NCBI RefSeq assembly: GCF_900115815.1
Contig: NZ_FOXV01000001.1
Location: forward strand, 124,001 to 188,000
DNA length: 64,000 bases
DNA from: Roseivivax halotolerans
GTDB lineage: Bacteria > Pseudomonadota > Alphaproteobacteria > Rhodobacterales > Rhodobacteraceae
Reading direction: 5' to 3'
The notes below the pieces were generated by a model. That model was not told where the DNA came from, did not search any database, and was given only the letters and a program-made list of their open reading frames with translations. The translations under genes were made by a program, and so were the position numbers. The stretch's first letter is position 1. Each line of letters starts with the position of its first letter. Of this stretch, positions 27,143 through 35,572 are shown piece by piece.

Positions 27143-30025
27143 TCATCCCGGCGTCAGCACATGCCGCAAGAGCGCCACCGGATGCCGCCGTAGCGTCAGG
27201 CGCATGGCGACGTAATCCTCCACCACCTCCTCGCCCTCGCTCATCTCGGGCAGGAGCGCCGCTGGCTCCACGATCCCCTCCCCGTCCATATCTCCCGAGA
27301 ACAGCGGCAGGGGTTTCGCGCCGCCCAGCGCCTTCGCCTCCCAGAGCGCCGCGCGCCGCGTGAGCCCGAGCGGGGCGAAGACATCCGCCTCCGCGAGCCG
27401 CGCCACGCGGGCAGGCGCGAGCCCGGCCCGCCGCCAGACATCGCCGACGCTCTGGTAGCCGTTGCCGCGCGCGGCGGTCAGCCAGACCGCGTCCTCCTCG
27501 GACAGCCCCTTGATCTGCCGAAACCCGAGCCGGAGCGCGAGTCCGCCGCGTCCGTCGGGCTCCATCACGTTGTCCCAGTAGCTGTCATTGATCGCCACGG
27601 GCCGGACCTCGACCCCGTGCTCGCGCGCATCCCGCACGATCTGCGCGGGCGCATAGAACCCCATCGGCTGCGCGTTCAGCAGCGCGCAGGCGAAGATGCC
27701 GGGATGGTGGCACTTGATCCAGGCCGAGGCATAGACGAGGAGCGCGAAACTCGCCGCATGGCTTTCGGGAAACCCGTAAGAGCCGAACCCCTCGATCTGG
27801 GAAAAGCAGCGCTCCGCGAAATCGGCCTCGTAGCCGTTCTTGCGCATCCCCCTAAGGAACCGCTCTCGAAAATCGCCGATATGTCCGAGCTTCTTGAAGG
27901 TGGCGAGGGCCCGGCGCAGCCGGTCCGCCTCGGAGGGCGTGAACCCCGCCCCGATGATGGCGATCTGCATCGCCTGCTCCTGAAAGAGCGGCACGCCCAG
28001 CGTCTTGCCCAGAACCTGCCCCAGCGCATCCGAGGGAAAGGAGACGTCCTCCTCTCCGTTCCGGCGGCGGATATAGGGATGGACCATATCGCCCTGGATC
28101 GGCCCCGGCCGGATGATCGCGACCTCGATCACCAGGTCATAGAAACTGCGCGGCCGCATCCGGGGCAGGAAGTTCATCTGCGCCCGGCTCTCCACCTGGA
28201 AGACCCCGATGGAATCGGCGCGGCAGAGCATGTCGTAGACGGTCGGATCCTCGGGCGGCAGGGTCGCCAGGTCGTGCCGCGCCCCGTGATGCCGCGCGAT
28301 CAGGTCGAACGCCTTGCGGATGCAGGTCAGCATTCCAAGGCTCAGCACGTCGACCTTGAGGATACCGAGCGCATCGATATCGTCCTTGTCCCAACAGATG
28401 ACCGTGCGATCCTCCATCGACGCATTCTCGATCGGCACCAGTTCGTCGAGCCGCCCCTCGGTCACGATGAACCCGCCCACATGCTGCGAGAGATGCCGCG
28501 GGAAGCCGATGATCTCGAAGATCAGCTCCATCGTCAGCATCAGCCGCGGATCCTCGGGGTCGAGCCCGATCTCCCGCATCCGCTGCGGCTCGATCCCGTT
28601 CGTGGAGAAGAAGCCCCAGAGCTGCGACGAGAGCGCCCCGATCGTATCCTGGGAAAGCCCCATCGCCGCGCCCACCTCGCGAATGGCCCGCTTGCCGCGA
28701 TAATGGATGACCGTCGCGCAGAGCCCCGCGCGGTGCCGACCGTAGCGCGCATAGATGTGCTGGATCACCTCCTCGCGGCGCTCGTGCTCGAAATCGACGT
28801 CGATATCGGGGGGCTCGTCGCGCGCCTCCGAGACGAAACGCTCGAAGACCATTGTGCCGATCTCGGGACTGACCGATGTGACGCCGAGGCAATAGCAGAC
28901 CACCGAATTGGCCGCAGAGCCGCGCCCCTGGCAGAGGATCCCCCGCTCGCGGGCGAAGGCCACGATATCGCGCACGGTCAGGAAATAGGGCGCATAGGCC
29001 AGCTGCGCGATCAGCGCCAGTTCGTGCTCGAGCAGCTTTGTCACCTTCTCAGGCGCGCCGCCCGGATAACGCCATTTGAGCCCCGCCCGCGCCAGCCGTG
29101 CGAGCCGCGCATCGGCAGTCTCTCCATCCGTGATCTCGGAAGGGTATTCGTAGCGGAGCGTGCCAAGGTCGAAATCGCAGCGCGCCGCAAGCCGCACCGC
29201 CCGGTCCAGCGCCGGGGCATGAGGGCCCAGAAGGCGGCGCATCTCGGGCGCTGACCGCAGCCGCTGCTCGCCGTTTGCCAAGGCATCGCGGCCAAGATCG
29301 TCGACCCGGATGCCGGTGCGGATCGCGGTCATCACGTCCGCAAGCCGCCGCCGCCGCCCGTGATGCATGATGGGCCGCGCGCTCGCCACCGTCTCGATGC
29401 CGAGACCGCCCGCGAGCCGCGCGAGCCGGTCGAAGCGCGCCGCATCTTGCCCGTCATAGCGCGGGCTCAGCATCATGTGGATGCGTCCTTTATGCCCCGC
29501 CACGATCCTCCGGGCGAGCGGCTGCCAGCGCGCCAACTCTCCGGGCTCCGGCCCCGAGAGAACGAGCTCCAGCCCGTCCGCCCCTTCCATCAGGTCCGCG
29601 AGCCGCAGATCGCACGCCCCCTTCTCCGCCCGGAGCCGCCCCCTGGAGATCAGCCGGCACAGCCGCGCCCAGCCATCCCGCGTCGCCGCGAGCGCGGTGA
29701 TCTCGAGCCCTTCGGCCAGAACGAGCCGCGCCGCCGGGATGAGCCGCGGCACGTTGCGGATCGCAAGGGACGGGCCTGCCTCGCAGCCCTCTGGCGCAGG
29801 CGGGCCGATAAGGCCGTCCGCCGCTTCGGCTTCGGCGCGTTCGGCCACGATCCGCGCGATCTCCCGCGCGCGCTGCCACGCGCGCACGATCCCGGCCACC
29901 GAGTTCGCATCGGCGACGGCAATGGCCTCCAGCCCCTCCAGCGCCGCACGCTCCATGAATTCCTCAGGGTGCGACGCGCCGGTCAGGAAGGTGAAGTTCG
30001 ATGTGATGCTGAGTTCGACGGACAT
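27143..30025 (-). CDS. dnaE2: Error-prone DNA polymerase DnaE2, C-terminally short
   Basis: Translesion C-family polymerase. The 960-residue protein has the N-terminal PHP domain (FTFLTGASHPEEFMERAA), the polymerase core with GRGSAANS and the catalytic PDIDVDF, and the helix-hairpin-helix-bearing domain. It stops at HPVALLRHVLTPG, just where the C-terminal OB-fold region (roughly 110 residues in most DnaE2 as I know them) should begin, and the 80 bases before the next gene have no room for it. The usual partners imuA and imuB are not adjacent. MSVELSITSNF (30025) is the normal start; a longer frame is ignored. Confidence 0.9.
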   Translation of the reverse strand: MSVELSITSNFTFLTGASHPEEFMERAALEGLEAIAVADANSVAGIVRAWQRAREIARIVAERAEAEAADGLIGPPAPEGCEAGPSLAIRNVPRLIPAARLVLAEGLEITALAATRDGWARLCRLISRGRLRAEKGACDLRLADLMEGADGLELVLSGPEPGELARWQPLARRIVAGHKGRIHMMLSPRYDGQDAARFDRLARLAGGLGIETVASARPIMHHGRRRRLADVMTAIRTGIRVDDLGRDALANGEQRLRSAPEMRRLLGPHAPALDRAVRLAARCDFDLGTLRYEYPSEITDGETADARLARLARAGLKWRYPGGAPEKVTKLLEHELALIAQLAYAPYFLTVRDIVAFARERGILCQGRGSAANSVVCYCLGVTSVSPEIGTMVFERFVSEARDEPPDIDVDFEHERREEVIQHIYARYGRHRAGLCATVIHYRGKRAIREVGAAMGLSQDTIGALSSQLWGFFSTNGIEPQRMREIGLDPEDPRLMLTMELIFEIIGFPRHLSQHVGGFIVTEGRLDELVPIENASMEDRTVICWDKDDIDALGILKVDVLSLGMLTCIRKAFDLIARHHGARHDLATLPPEDPTVYDMLCRADSIGVFQVESRAQMNFLPRMRPRSFYDLVIEVAIIRPGPIQGDMVHPYIRRRNGEEDVSFPSDALGQVLGKTLGVPLFQEQAMQIAIIGAGFTPSEADRLRRALATFKKLGHIGDFRERFLRGMRKNGYEADFAERCFSQIEGFGSYGFPESHAASFALLVYASAWIKCHHPGIFACALLNAQPMGFYAPAQIVRDAREHGVEVRPVAINDSYWDNVMEPDGRGGLALRLGFRQIKGLSEEDAVWLTAARGNGYQSVGDVWRRAGLAPARVARLAEADVFAPLGLTRRAALWEAKALGGAKPLPLFSGDMDGEGIVEPAALLPEMSEGEEVVEDYVAMRLTLRRHPVALLRHVLTPG

Positions 30026-30086
30026 GAGGGAATCAGGCAGCTTTCCGCTGCATGTTCCCACTTTGTTCTTTAGCATCCAACCCCAA

Positions 30087-30139
30087 TTTGGGTTGGCCCA
30101 AATACCTCGGGGGTGTCTGAGGGGGCAGCGCCCCCTCAG
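30087..30139 (-). repeat. Composite extragenic repeat, copy 3 with terminator-like hairpin
   Basis: Inverted relative to copy 1. Core TTTGGGTTGGCCCAAATACC (30087-30106), a 10-base spacer, then a perfect 10-bp hairpin CTGAGGGGGC/GCCCCCTCAG (30117-30126 and 30130-30139, loop AGC). The stop codon of the kinase gene lies inside the hairpin's right arm, so the element probably also ends that operon's transcript. Confidence 0.75.
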
Positions 30140-31152
30140 CTATCGAGCCAGGCGAGTCCCATCTCGGCGAAGCGCGGCACGTAGGCGCCGAGCCTCAGCC
30201 CGCTTTCGGGGTTCGAGGCGTTGCCGTCCAGCGCGCGCCTCTTCACTCCTTGCAGGATCGCGCCCATCCGGAAAAAGGAGAAGGCGACGTAATAGCCGAA
30301 CCGCTCGGGCCGCGCGATGCCGCGCGCCTCGCAATACATCTCGATGAACGCGTCGTCGGACGGCAGGCCAAGCGCATCACGGTCCAGCCCGGCAAGACCC
30401 CGCCCCTCGGCGCCGGGCGGCATCTGCCATTGCATGATGACCGCCGCCAGGTCGGCGAAGGGATGCCCGAGCGTCGAAAGCTCCCAATCGAGGACCGCGC
30501 GGCAGGACGTGCCTTCCTGCTCGAAAAGCAGGTTGTCGATCCGGTAATCCCCATGAACAAGCGTGCGGGTGCCGTCATCTTCGGGCATCTCTTCGCCGAG
30601 CCGGGCGATGAGGCGGTCCATCTGAGGCAAATGCTCGGTCTCCGAAGCCTCGTATTGCCCGGCCCAGCGCTTGAGCTGGCGCGCGTAGTAATGTCCCGGA
30701 GGGCCATAATCCGAAAGCCCCGCCGCATCGAGATCGACATCGTGGATCGCGGCCAGAACGCGCGCCATCTCGCGGGCGATCTCCGCCCGCTCGCCGGGGA
30801 CGAGGTCGGTCATGGACGGCTCGGCGATGTTGCGGCCCGAGACATGCTCCATCACGTAGAACATCGAGCCGATCACGCTCTCGTCCTCGCAAAGCGCCAG
30901 CACGCGCGGCACCGGCACATCCGTGGCCCAAAGCGCCTTCTGCACCCGGAACTCCCGATCCACAGCATGCGCCGATTTCAGAAGCGCACCTTCTGGCTTC
31001 CGCCGAAGAACGTAGGAACCCGAACCGGCATTCAGACGGAAGGTGGGGTTCGACTGCCCCACCTCGAATTTCGTCGCGGAAAGCGGGCCGCGATAGCCCT
31101 CCACGTTCTCGGCCATCCAGGCCGAAACCGCGCTCAGATCGAGATCGGACAT
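30136..31152 (-). CDS. APH-fold acyl-CoA kinase, ACAD10/11-type kinase partner
   Basis: A 338-residue phosphotransferase of the APH/choline kinase fold with the catalytic loop HGDYRIDN (200-207) and metal-binding DWE (222-224). Its N-terminus (KFEVGQSNPTFRL, YVLRRKPEGALLKSAHAVDRE) is that of the kinase domain of ACAD10/ACAD11 and of bacterial LvaA-type proteins. By established work on those, such kinases phosphorylate the 4-hydroxyl of 4-hydroxyacyl-CoA. Its start overlaps the stop of the neighbouring ACAD (ATGATG at 31150-31155). Last gene of a four-gene operon. An aminoglycoside kinase role is unlikely in this context. Confidence 0.88.
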   Translation of the reverse strand: MSDLDLSAVSAWMAENVEGYRGPLSATKFEVGQSNPTFRLNAGSGSYVLRRKPEGALLKSAHAVDREFRVQKALWATDVPVPRVLALCEDESVIGSMFYVMEHVSGRNIAEPSMTDLVPGERAEIAREMARVLAAIHDVDLDAAGLSDYGPPGHYYARQLKRWAGQYEASETEHLPQMDRLIARLGEEMPEDDGTRTLVHGDYRIDNLLFEQEGTSCRAVLDWELSTLGHPFADLAAVIMQWQMPPGAEGRGLAGLDRDALGLPSDDAFIEMYCEARGIARPERFGYYVAFSFFRMGAILQGVKRRALDGNASNPESGLRLGAYVPRFAEMGLAWLDS

Positions 31153-32384
31153 CATACCTCTCTCTGGGTGTATTTCCTCAGCTCCGCCCGCGCGACCTGC
31201 CGGCGGTGCACAGCGTCCGGCCCGTCGGCAAAGCGCAGCGTGCGGATATGGGTCCACATCGAGGCAAGGTCGGTGTCCTGGCTGATCCCGGCGGCGCCGT
31301 GCATTTGCATCGCCTCGTCCACGACGCGGCCGGCCATCAGCGGGGCGACCACCTTGATCTGGCTGATCCAGGGCTGCGCCGCGCGCACACCGGCCGTATC
31401 CATCATCCACGCGGCCTTGAGGCAGAGAAGCCGGGCCATCTCGATCTCCATCCGCGCGTTGGCGATTATGTCGTAATTCGCGCCCAACTCGACGAGGGGC
31501 TTGCCGAAGGCCTCTCGCGCGAGCCCGCGGCGGCACATCAGGTCGAGCGCTTTCTCCGCCTGACCGATCGCGCGCATGCAATGGTGGATGCGCCCCGGCC
31601 CGAGCCGCCCCTGCGCCACTTCGAAGCCGCGTCCCTCACCGAGCACGACATTCTTCGCCGGCACACGCACATCGGTGAAGCGCAGATGCATATGCCCGTG
31701 CGGCGCATCGTCCGCACCGAAGACCTTCATCGGGCGCAAAACCTCGATGCCCGGCAGATCCGGGTCCATCACGAACATCGTATGGCGCTGATGTTTGGGC
31801 GCGTCCGGATCGGTGCAGGCCATGAGGATGTAGAGACCGCAGCGTGGATCGCCCGCGCCCGAAATCCACCATTTCTCGCCATTGAGAACGTAGTCTTCGC
31901 CATCGCGCTTCGCCTCGAAGACGAGCTGCGCGGCATCAGACGAAGCCGTGTCCGGCTCCGTCATCACGTAGGCCGAGCGGATCTCACCCTCGAGCAGCCG
32001 TCCGAGCCAACGCTCCTTCATCCAGTCCGCGCCATAGCGCTCCAGCACTTCCATGTTGCCGGTATCGGGCGCGTTACAGTTGAACACTTCAGCCGCGATG
32101 GAGACCTTGCCCATCTCTTCGGCAAGATAGGCATATTCGACAGTCGTCAGCCCGTAGCCCCGCTCGCTGTCCGTCAGCCAGAAGTTCCACAAACCGCGCT
32201 CCCTCGCCTTGGCCTTCAGCCCATTCAGGATCTCGAGCTGCCGGTCGGTATGCGCGAAACGCCCATCTGGATGCTTGCCCACCTCGCCGTGGAACTCCGC
32301 GTCGAGAGGCGCAATATCTTCCTCGACCATCTGGCGCACCGCGTCGATCAGCGGGCGCACCTTCTCGGTGACACCAAGGTCCAT
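31152..32384 (-). CDS. ACAD10/11-like acyl-CoA dehydrogenase
   Basis: A 410-residue flavoprotein of the acyl-CoA dehydrogenase fold. The signatures FNCNAPDTGNMEVL, MTEPDTASSDA, KWWISGAGDPRCGLYI, APHGHMHLRF and GPGRIHHCMR (about 263-271) are those of the ACAD11/LvaC-type branch rather than ordinary beta-oxidation dehydrogenases. In that branch the enzyme acts after phosphorylation of a 4-hydroxyacyl-CoA, helping turn it into the 3-hydroxy isomer or enoyl-CoA. Its ATG overlaps the MaoC stop (TGATG) and its stop overlaps the kinase start, so stoichiometric co-translation is likely. Confidence 0.9.
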   Translation of the reverse strand: MDLGVTEKVRPLIDAVRQMVEEDIAPLDAEFHGEVGKHPDGRFAHTDRQLEILNGLKAKARERGLWNFWLTDSERGYGLTTVEYAYLAEEMGKVSIAAEVFNCNAPDTGNMEVLERYGADWMKERWLGRLLEGEIRSAYVMTEPDTASSDAAQLVFEAKRDGEDYVLNGEKWWISGAGDPRCGLYILMACTDPDAPKHQRHTMFVMDPDLPGIEVLRPMKVFGADDAPHGHMHLRFTDVRVPAKNVVLGEGRGFEVAQGRLGPGRIHHCMRAIGQAEKALDLMCRRGLAREAFGKPLVELGANYDIIANARMEIEMARLLCLKAAWMMDTAGVRAAQPWISQIKVVAPLMAGRVVDEAMQMHGAAGISQDTDLASMWTHIRTLRFADGPDAVHRRQVARAELRKYTQREV

Positions 32385-32827
32385 CACTCTTCCTTCCAAC
32401 TTACGAGGTTCAGCCAATCGGCGACGAGCGCGGGCTTGTCCTCGCCGTCGCGTTCGACGCTCACGTCCCAGCGCAGAAGCACCCCGTTCTCGCGCTCTTG
32501 CGTCTCGGATATCTGGAAATGCCCGCGGATGCGGCTACCGACTGCCACCGGGGCTACGAAACGGATGCGGTCGAAGCCGTAATTCACCGACCACGCGCCC
32601 GGCGGCAGGTCGGGCAGAACGTCATAGAGCATCGCCGAGAGCATCGAGACCGCGAAGAAACCATGGGCGACGGGACCATCGAATCCAGCCACCTGCGCTG
32701 CGCCCTTTTCAAGATGGATGCCCTGCCAATCCTCGGAGGCATCCGCGAAGGCCGCGACCTTCTCGGCGGTGATCTGGTACCAGCGCGACGCCTTGGGCTC
32801 GGTGCTGCGAAACGCGTCAGCCAGCAT
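32384..32827 (-). CDS. MaoC-like (R)-specific enoyl-CoA hydratase
   Basis: A 147-residue hot-dog fold protein with the hydratase-2 motif D33-x4-H38 (DASEDWQGIHLE) and AGFDGPVAHGFFAVSML. It would hydrate an enoyl-CoA to the (R)-3-hydroxyacyl-CoA or the reverse. It overlaps the upstream ligase gene by 11 bases and the downstream ACAD gene by 1 base. In this operon it could interconvert the enoyl-CoA intermediate left by the ACAD step, which is inference. A non-catalytic MaoC dehydratase remains possible. Confidence 0.88.
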   Translation of the reverse strand: MLADAFRSTEPKASRWYQITAEKVAAFADASEDWQGIHLEKGAAQVAGFDGPVAHGFFAVSMLSAMLYDVLPDLPPGAWSVNYGFDRIRFVAPVAVGSRIRGHFQISETQERENGVLLRWDVSVERDGEDKPALVADWLNLVSWKEE

Positions 32828-34448
32828 CGGGCAGCGTGTGATCGGCGTAGGTCTGGCGCAGTGTCAGCTTGGAGACCTTGCCAGTCGCGGTCAAAGGCAA
32901 TTCGTCCGCGAAGACCATGTCGTCTGGCAGCTGCCACTTGGCCAGGTGCTCGAGCAGCATCTCGTGGATCTCTTCCAGGGTCGGCTTGTCATCACCCTCC
33001 GGCACGACCACGAGCAACGGGCGTTCGTCCCATTTGGGATGCGGCACGGCGATCACCGCGCAGGACGCGACCTTCGGGTGCGCCATCACGATATTCTCGA
33101 TGTCGATCGAGGAGATCCACTCGCCGCCCGACTTGATGAGATCCTTCGTGCGGTCCTGGATGACGAGGAAGCCTTGCGCGTCGATGGACGCCACATCGCC
33201 CGTGCCGAACCAGCCATCATCGTCGAAAGCCTTCTCGGTCGCCTCGGGATTGGCGAAATAGCCCGAGATCACGGTGTTGCCGCGCACGAACAATTCGCCC
33301 GCAGCCTTGCCGTCATGCGGAAGACGATTGCCGGCCTCGTCGACGATCTTCAGCTCAACGCCGTAAAGCCGCCGGCCCTGCTTGGCCTTGAGCGCCATCT
33401 GGTCGTCCCAGGACAGCTCTTTCATGGGCGCGGACAACAGACCGTGCGTGCCGACCGGGCTCATCTCGGTCATGCCCCAGGCGTGGCAGACCTCAACGCC
33501 CGATTTCTCGAACCCTTCGATCATCGAACGCGCGGCGGCCGAGCCGCCGATCACCACCTGCGCGAAGCCGTCCGGGTTCTTGCCGCGCTTGTCGATCTCG
33601 GCCCTCAGACCCAGCCAGACGGTCGGCACACCCCAGGCGGACGTGACGCGTTCGCTATCCATCAGATCGAACAGCGACGGCCCGTCGAGCTTCGGCCCCG
33701 GCATGACGAGCGATGCGCCGGTCAGCGGCGCTGCATAGGGAAGACCCCACGCGTTGACGTGGAAGAGCGGCACGACCGGCAGCACGCGCGCGCCTTCGGT
33801 CAGCGATTTCGAGAGGCCGATCGCGACGGTCATCGCGTGCAGCACGGTGGAGCGATGGGTATAGAGCGCACCCTTCGGATTGCCGGTCGTGCCCGACGTG
33901 TAGCACAGCGCCGCGGCGGCCTCTTCGTCGAGATCGGGCCAGTCGTACTCGGTAGGCTGATCCGCGATGAGGTCTTCATAGCACATAAGATCGAGCTTGC
34001 TGTCCGGCATATGCGCCCGGTCGGTCATCGCGACGAGCGTCATGCCCGGCGGCAGGTGCTCGGCGAGCCCTTCGATGATCGGCGTGAAGGTTACGTCGAA
34101 GAACAGCACCTTATCCTCGGCATGGCCGATGATGTAGAGCATCTGCTCCGCCGACAGGCGCGGATTGATCGTATGGCACACCGCGCCCATGCCCGAGACA
34201 CCATAATAGAGCTCGAAATGCCGGTAGCCGTTCCAGGCGAGCGTCGCCACCCGGTCACCCTCGCCGATACCGAGCCCGGCCAGCGCATGGGCGAGCTGGC
34301 CCGAGCGGGCATAGGCCTCGGCATAGCTTTCGCGGTGGATATCGCCCTCGGTGCGGACCGAGACGATTTCGCCGCCGGGATGCGCCCCGGCCGCGTAGCG
34401 CAGGATCTCGATAATCGAGAGCGGTTGGTTCATCATCATTCCGTGCAT
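32817..34448 (-). CDS. Acyl-CoA synthetase (AMP-forming)
   Basis: A 543-residue ANL-superfamily ligase that activates a carboxylic acid to its CoA thioester with ATP. Motifs: the P-loop YTSGTTGNPKG (about 183-193), WGMTEMSP, GWFGTGDVASID, DRTKDLIKSGGEW and the catalytic lysine in TATGKVSK (about K524). The N-terminus MHGMMMNQPLSIIEIL is typical of the fatty-acid ligase branch. ATG 34448 is chosen because GGGAGGG lies 5 bases upstream. It leads the operon ligase-MaoC-ACAD-kinase, consistent with activation of a medium-chain or hydroxy acid. Confidence 0.93.
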   Translation of the reverse strand: MHGMMMNQPLSIIEILRYAAGAHPGGEIVSVRTEGDIHRESYAEAYARSGQLAHALAGLGIGEGDRVATLAWNGYRHFELYYGVSGMGAVCHTINPRLSAEQMLYIIGHAEDKVLFFDVTFTPIIEGLAEHLPPGMTLVAMTDRAHMPDSKLDLMCYEDLIADQPTEYDWPDLDEEAAAALCYTSGTTGNPKGALYTHRSTVLHAMTVAIGLSKSLTEGARVLPVVPLFHVNAWGLPYAAPLTGASLVMPGPKLDGPSLFDLMDSERVTSAWGVPTVWLGLRAEIDKRGKNPDGFAQVVIGGSAAARSMIEGFEKSGVEVCHAWGMTEMSPVGTHGLLSAPMKELSWDDQMALKAKQGRRLYGVELKIVDEAGNRLPHDGKAAGELFVRGNTVISGYFANPEATEKAFDDDGWFGTGDVASIDAQGFLVIQDRTKDLIKSGGEWISSIDIENIVMAHPKVASCAVIAVPHPKWDERPLLVVVPEGDDKPTLEEIHEMLLEHLAKWQLPDDMVFADELPLTATGKVSKLTLRQTYADHTLPDAG

Positions 34449-34552
34449 CTGGCCCTCCCTTGCCGTCTGCGCGTCGAACACCACCTCACTCTGCGAAGCC
34501 TGCGACGCTTCCGCAACAGCTAAGCCCCGACGACCCCACGGAAAGGCAAACA

Positions 34553-35569
34553 ATGTCCGACACCTACCGCCGCATCGCCCTGGCCCGCCGCCCGGACGGC
34601 GCAGCCACCACCGAGGATTTCTCGTTCGAGACGGACCCGATGCCCGAGCCGGGCGATGGCGAGGTCCTTGTCGAAGTGCAGTGGATGTCGCTCGACCCGT
34701 ACATGCGCGGGCGAATGGACGATGCCAAGAGCTACGCCGCACCCGTAGAGATCGGCGGCACGATGACCGCGCAGGGCGTCGGCCGCGTGATCGCCTCCAA
34801 AGCGGAAGGACTCGTGGAAGGCGACATCGTCACCGGCATGACCGGCTGGGCGAGCCACGCGGTGCTTTCGGGCAAGGAGGTCCGCAAGCTCGACGAGGGA
34901 ACGCCGCCATCGGCGGTCCTTGGCGTGCTGGGGATGCCGGGTTTCACCGGCTGGCGGGGCCTGCACGAATACGGCCGCCCCAAATCCGGCGAGACGCTGG
35001 TCGTCGGCGCGGCGACAGGCCCCGTGGGCTCGATGGTCGGGCAGCTCGCCAAGGCGATGGGCCTTCGGACGATCGCCATTGCCGGCGGCGCAGAGAAGTG
35101 CCGGATTGCGACCGAGACGTTCGGCTTCGACGCCGCCATCGACCACCGCGCACATGACGATGCCCGCGCTCTGCGTAAGGCCATCGCCGAGGCCGCGCCC
35201 GACGGTGTCGACATCTACTGGGAGAATGTGGGCGGCAAGCTTCTCGAGGCGGTGCTTCCCCTGATGAACGTGCACGGACGCATCCCGCTCTGCGGCGCGG
35301 TCGCCTGGTATTCCGGCGATGTCAGCGAGACGAACCTTTTGCCGATGGCCTGGCGGTCGATCCTGACGAAGCGCCTGTCGGTCAATGGCTTCATCATCTT
35401 CGACCACTGGGACCACTACCCAGCCTTCCTCAAGGATGTCGCCCCGCGCGTGGCGGGCGGCGAGATCAACTATCTCGAAGACGTCGCCGAAGGGCTCGAG
35501 AACGCGCCCGGAGCCTTCATCGAGATGCTGAAAGGCGGCAATACCGGCAAGCAGGTGGTCAAGCTCTAG
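34553..35569 (+). CDS. Zinc-independent NADPH-dependent reductase (CurA/PTGR-like MDR)
   Basis: A 338-residue medium-chain reductase of the leukotriene B4 dehydrogenase/curcumin reductase group: DPYMRGRM near the N-terminus, the NADPH motif GAATGPVGSMVGQLAK and ENVGGKLLEAVLPLMN. It lacks the zinc-binding cysteines of alcohol dehydrogenases. Such enzymes reduce the C=C bond of alpha,beta-unsaturated ketones and aldehydes. ATG 34553 has GGAAAGG upstream. Divergent from the acyl-CoA ligase operon, so a link to lipid-aldehyde detoxification is plausible but unproven. Confidence 0.9.
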   Translation: MSDTYRRIALARRPDGAATTEDFSFETDPMPEPGDGEVLVEVQWMSLDPYMRGRMDDAKSYAAPVEIGGTMTAQGVGRVIASKAEGLVEGDIVTGMTGWASHAVLSGKEVRKLDEGTPPSAVLGVLGMPGFTGWRGLHEYGRPKSGETLVVGAATGPVGSMVGQLAKAMGLRTIAIAGGAEKCRIATETFGFDAAIDHRAHDDARALRKAIAEAAPDGVDIYWENVGGKLLEAVLPLMNVHGRIPLCGAVAWYSGDVSETNLLPMAWRSILTKRLSVNGFIIFDHWDHYPAFLKDVAPRVAGGEINYLEDVAEGLENAPGAFIEMLKGGNTGKQVVKL

Positions 35570-35572
35570 GGC

